Shown here: piece after piece, positions 61,015 to 64,000 of the stretch
Layout of the letters: every line of letters starts with the position of its first letter
Numbering within the stretch: position 1 is the stretch's first letter
Assembly: GCF_034424175.1 (NCBI RefSeq)
Contig: NZ_CP139986.1
Span: 3,472,001 to 3,536,000, forward strand
DNA length: 64,000 bases
Direction: 5' to 3'
Origin: Kluyvera intermedia
GTDB lineage: Bacteria; Pseudomonadota; Gammaproteobacteria; Enterobacterales; Enterobacteriaceae
The notes under the pieces: generated by a model
The model's input: only the letters and a program-made list of their open reading frames with translations
Told to the model about the DNA's origin: nothing
Database searches by the model: none
Translations under genes and position numbers: made by a program

Positions 61015-61670
61015 GCTGGGAAGATTTATGGCCACTGCTGGCTGAAGGGACGCTGGATACACTCTACATGGTTGGCCTGGCCGCACTGTTTACCGTCTTA
61101 ATCGGCTTACCGCTCGGCGTGCTGTTGTTTATTTCTCGCCGCCAAGGGCTGGTGCCGATGCCACGGCTCAACGCTGTGCTGGGTACCATCATCAATACCG
61201 GACGTTCACTGCCGTTTATCGTGCTGCTGATTGCGCTTATCCCTTTCACCCGACTGCTGGTCGGCACCACGTTGGGCAGCACGGCGGCAATTGTACCGAT
61301 TACCATTGGCGCATTCCCGTTCTTTGCCCGCCTGACCGAAAGCGCGCTGGATGAGGTGGATTACGGGCGCATCGAAGCCGTCCTGTCGATGGGTGGTAAC
61401 GCATGGCACGTTATCAGCAAAGCGCTGTTACCGGAGGCGCTCCCCGCGTTATTCGCGGCCACGACACTGACGGTGGTCATGTTGATTGGCTTCTCCTCAA
61501 TGGCGGGCGTTATCGGCGGCGGCGGACTGGGCGATCTGGCGATTCGCTATGGCTATCAGCGATTTAACGATCAGATAATGGTGGGTACGGTGGTCATCCT
61601 GGTACTGATGGTGCAAGGCGTACAGATGGGTGGTGATCGCTTAGTCCGGGCACTGGCGCATCGCCGCTAA
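60999..61670 (+). CDS. MetI-like ABC transporter permease
   Basis: A 223-residue permease with five hydrophobic helices. The EAA loop is seen in ESALDEVDYGRIEAVLSMGGN (about 107-127, with the usual Gly) and GGGGLGDLAIRYGYQRF follows. The start at 60999 has GGAG upstream; an ATG at 61011 would make an ATGA overlap with the ATPase. It completes the importer. Confidence 0.92.
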   Translation: MHSRMSWEDLWPLLAEGTLDTLYMVGLAALFTVLIGLPLGVLLFISRRQGLVPMPRLNAVLGTIINTGRSLPFIVLLIALIPFTRLLVGTTLGSTAAIVPITIGAFPFFARLTESALDEVDYGRIEAVLSMGGNAWHVISKALLPEALPALFAATTLTVVMLIGFSSMAGVIGGGGLGDLAIRYGYQRFNDQIMVGTVVILVLMVQGVQMGGDRLVRALAHRR

Positions 61671-61673
61671 GTG

Positions 61674-61750
61674 GGGGAAATTCTGACAACGGTCAATGAT
61701 TTCCCGTCATCAGCACACGGGTTGTCAGGTATACTTGTCAGAATTACCCC
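61674..61750. promoter_or_regulatory. Spaced inverted repeat before pdeB
   Basis: GGGGAAATTCTGACAA (61674-61689) and TTGTCAGAATTACCCC (61735-61750) match at 15 of 16 positions over a 45-base spacer. TATACT at 61730-61735 is a likely -10 for pdeB. A third partial TTGTCAGG is at 61722. Terminator, operator or both. Confidence 0.5.
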
Positions 61751-61766
61751 AGGATAAGGACTGGCA

Positions 61767-63299
61767 GTGACAACACGACATTTGGTCGGTCTGATAACCG
61801 GCGTGCTTATCCTGGCCATCCTCCTGCCTATCCTCTTAAGTATCTGGCTTGCCCAGCGTGAAGCCCATAGGCAGTTTATTGACGAGCAGGAGACTTATGC
61901 CTCACGGGTGCTGATTCGTACCGGGCAGGTGATGGATCAGGTCAAAAGCGCGCTAAAACAGATGGATACGCTAACAGCTCCGGGGTGTACCAGGATTCAC
62001 CAGCAGGAGATGCGTCGCCTTTCTTACTCCTGGCGCTATATTCAGGAAGTGCTTTATATCGATGGACTCACGACCAAATGCTCGTCGCTGGAAAATAACG
62101 GCAAAACCTTTACCTTCCCCCAGCCTGACCGCGTGACGCCCGCAGGCTATCGCGCGTGGTATACCGAACAAAACGATCTTGGCGTTAAACGCTATATGGC
62201 CGCTTTCGCCTCAGAACACCATATGGTGATCATCGATCCCATATCGTTTATTGACGTGATCCCCTTTACCAATAACACCACGCAGATTGCGCTCATCAGC
62301 GCCCACAATAACCGTGTGTTTGCCAGTAGCGACGAGTTGGATCCAAAAGTCTGGGAGCGTATCCACAAAAACAATCTCACCACGCTGACCGAAAACAACG
62401 TGGTTTACACGGTGCGTCAATACCCTGATCTACAACTGACAATTTTGACCTGGTCTTCCACCCTGCCGTTGTCCGAACGATTACATCATCAGCTTCTCAT
62501 CTGGATGCCCGCGGGTATGCTGTTTAGCCTGCTGGCGAGTTGGCTGATTATTCGCGTCCTGCGTCGTCTACAATCGCCACATCAGAGGATGCTGGATGCG
62601 CTGAATAACGCCGAAATAACCGTTAACTATCAGCCAATTGTGTCGCTACAGGATGGAAAGGTCGTTGGCTGTGAAGCGCTGGCCCGCTGGAAGCAGCCCG
62701 ATGGCAGCTATCTCTCTCCCGATATTTTCATTCCGCTTGCCGAGCAAACTGGCCTCATAACCCACCTGACCGAGAATGTGGTCAAATCGGTATTCCATGA
62801 CCTCGGTAAATGGTTGCATCTCCACCCTGATTTCCATGTCTCCATTAATCTGTCAGTAGCTGACTTCCACTCTGTGGTACTACGAACCTTACTGCATCAA
62901 CAGTTGAGAACGTGGAACATTAAGCCACAACAAATTGCGCTGGAGCTCACTGAACGCGGCTTTGCGGATTCGAAGACCACCCTGCCCGCGATTGCCGCCT
63001 ATCGCCGTAATGGGCACCCTGTCTATATCGATGATTTTGGAACCGGCTACTCCAGCCTGCGCTACCTGCAAGACCTTGAAGTCGATACCTTAAAACTCGA
63101 CAAATCTTTCGTCGATGCACTGGAATACGCGCAGGTAACGCCGTATATCATTGAGATGGCAAAAACGTTGCAACTGAATATTGTGGCGGAGGGCATTGAA
63201 ACGCCCTGTCAGGAGAAATGGTTACGCGAACATGGCGTACAGTTTGGGCAGGGCTGGCTCTACAGTAAAGCCTTACCGAAAGAGGCTTTTATTCTCTGA
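61767..63299 (+). CDS. pdeB: Cyclic-di-GMP phosphodiesterase with CSS domain (PdeB/YlaB)
   Basis: A 510-residue inner-membrane protein that degrades cyclic-di-GMP. An N-terminal helix, a periplasmic CSS domain (about 35-235; the Cys-Ser-Ser motif is in KCSSLEN about 110) and a second helix precede the EAL domain (from about 270). EAL is in CEALARW (about 305), with ELTERGF, DDFGTGYSSLRYL (about 418-430) and AEGIET intact, so it should be active. It starts with GTG after AAGGACTGGCA. About half of its residues agree with E. coli YlaB, less than for the housekeeping genes. Confidence 0.94.
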   Translation: MTTRHLVGLITGVLILAILLPILLSIWLAQREAHRQFIDEQETYASRVLIRTGQVMDQVKSALKQMDTLTAPGCTRIHQQEMRRLSYSWRYIQEVLYIDGLTTKCSSLENNGKTFTFPQPDRVTPAGYRAWYTEQNDLGVKRYMAAFASEHHMVIIDPISFIDVIPFTNNTTQIALISAHNNRVFASSDELDPKVWERIHKNNLTTLTENNVVYTVRQYPDLQLTILTWSSTLPLSERLHHQLLIWMPAGMLFSLLASWLIIRVLRRLQSPHQRMLDALNNAEITVNYQPIVSLQDGKVVGCEALARWKQPDGSYLSPDIFIPLAEQTGLITHLTENVVKSVFHDLGKWLHLHPDFHVSINLSVADFHSVVLRTLLHQQLRTWNIKPQQIALELTERGFADSKTTLPAIAAYRRNGHPVYIDDFGTGYSSLRYLQDLEVDTLKLDKSFVDALEYAQVTPYIIEMAKTLQLNIVAEGIETPCQEKWLREHGVQFGQGWLYSKALPKEAFIL

Positions 63300-63320
63300 G
63301 CTGAGAATAACCTGCGTGGA

Positions 63321-63351
63321 CATGGCATCAGCGCTTCGCACTGATGCCATG
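63321..63351. terminator. Hairpin between pdeB and lacZ
   Basis: CATGGCATCAG / CTGATGCCATG is a perfect 11-bp stem with a 9-base loop between convergent stops. The T tract is lacking. Confidence 0.5.
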
Positions 63352-63359
63352 CGATTGAA

Positions 63360-64000
63360 TTAGCGTTGCTGCCAGCTAAACGTATAGCGCAACCGCCGTT
63401 GCGGCAGTAAATACTCCGGCAGTACGCTAGGGCTCCAGGAATCATCTCCGCCGACGCCCATATGGAAGGCATCAAGGTTCAGCCAGCATCCCGGCTCTTC
63501 CCGCAGCAGGTGATGATGCGTGACCTCGTGTAGCTGACGCTGGCTGTAGCGACTCAAGCCGAAGTGGAAATTACCCTGCCAGCCGTGCACACCGTAATCA
63601 AGCTGGCGCGTTTCGCCGCGCAGGCCGTTTTCCGTCGGGAAGATATACGGCGTATGCAGCGCCGCCAGCGGCAATGTCCAGCGCCCCTGGCGCGCCGCTA
63701 GCCGACGATCAGGATAGTTTTCATGTGGGCCTAATCCCAGCCAACTGACCTGTTCTTCCACCGCCGCCAACTGACAATGCAAACCAATACGCGCCGGATG
63801 CGGGATATCGTCAGCGACCTGCACATCGATATCACCGTGCAGCACGCCATGTGTATCGATAAGCCAGAGTTTATGGCTGATAAACAACACCTTGCCCTGA
63901 TATTCCCAGCTATGCTGCGTTTCCACTTCAACGCCACGGTCATATTCAAACGCTCGGCACAGCAGCAATCGTGGCATCATCGCGTACATCCCCGCCGCTT
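63360..64000 (-). CDS. lacZ: Beta-galactosidase, C-terminal part (runs off the window)
   Basis: The last 213 or so codons of a LacZ-type glycosidase, continuing open to the right edge. The C-terminal domain 5 motifs are clear: PHPARIGLHCQL, WLGLGPHENYPDR, YIFPTENGLRGETR, DFHFGLSRYS-like and FHMGVGGDDSWSPSV. The Trp of W999 in E. coli is in that last region. It is more like LacZ than EbgA. Neither lacI nor lacY is visible at this side, so which lac layout it has cannot be told. Catalytic Glu residues lie outside. Confidence 0.92.
   Translation of the reverse strand, partial: AAGMYAMMPRLLLCRAFEYDRGVEVETQHSWEYQGKVLFISHKLWLIDTHGVLHGDIDVQVADDIPHPARIGLHCQLAAVEEQVSWLGLGPHENYPDRRLAARQGRWTLPLAALHTPYIFPTENGLRGETRQLDYGVHGWQGNFHFGLSRYSQRQLHEVTHHHLLREEPGCWLNLDAFHMGVGGDDSWSPSVLPEYLLPQRRLRYTFSWQQR

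Overview
The window comes from the chromosome of an enterobacterium close to Escherichia, Salmonella and Citrobacter. Nearly every housekeeping protein is almost residue for residue the E. coli one, the gene order follows the E. coli folD-to-ylaB block, and E. coli-type REP/BIME palindromes fill many gene ends. A lacZ-type beta-galactosidase at the right edge, and a porin and a nucleoside cluster where E. coli K-12 has other genes, make a Citrobacter-like species my best guess. That is inference; no rRNA is present. Layout: 1-1537 is the end of a prophage of the DLP12 type (Xis-like protein, IntD integrase) inserted in the argU tRNA-Arg gene. 1784-6950 holds folD, ybcJ and ybcI, then an accessory cluster of xanthosine phosphorylase, TsgA-like transporter and LysR regulator. 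6966-13856 is cysS, a lone IS605-type tnpB, ppiB-lpxH, purEK and selU. 13964-23825 holds a porin, ybbP-ybbA, tesA, ybbO, cnoX, fetAB and qmcA-ybbJ. 23829-35870 is copper export (cueR/copA), ybaP, the small RNA ChiX, ybaK, ushA, fsr, ybaL, gsk and hemH. 36053-44349 is adk, htpG, recR, ybaB, dnaX, apt, ybaN, priC, ybaM and a broken rpn-type gene. 44379-55446 is mscK, acrR/acrAB, tomB-hha, maa and ylaC. 55421-64000 is more accessory: a MocR regulator facing a GNAT acetyltransferase, the zinc-independent ribosomal proteins rpmE2-rpmJ2 behind a Zur-type box, a dioxygenase plus MetQNI-like ABC transporter operon, pdeB, and the end of lacZ. How the genes work together: several units are classical circuits with readable control sites. 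These include CueR on copA, AcrR on acrAB, PurR on purEK, sigma-32 on htpG, Zur on rpmE2-rpmJ2, and the programmed frameshift in dnaX. Most notable, less ordinary signals: (1) a 43-codon reading frame with three consecutive Cys codons and a good ribosome binding site directly before, and overlapping, the dioxygenase-MetQNI-like operon, which looks like a cysteine-sensing leader; (2) the lone TnpB has an almost canonical LexA (SOS) box touching its start codon, lacks the usual RuvC-II glutamate, and keeps a hairpin over its stop codon as in a reRNA/omegaRNA end; (3) maa is preceded by an ideal CRP site and a perfect 20-bp LacI-family-like palindrome; (4) the MocR/GNAT divergent promoter has an 8-bp direct repeat at 24-bp spacing.
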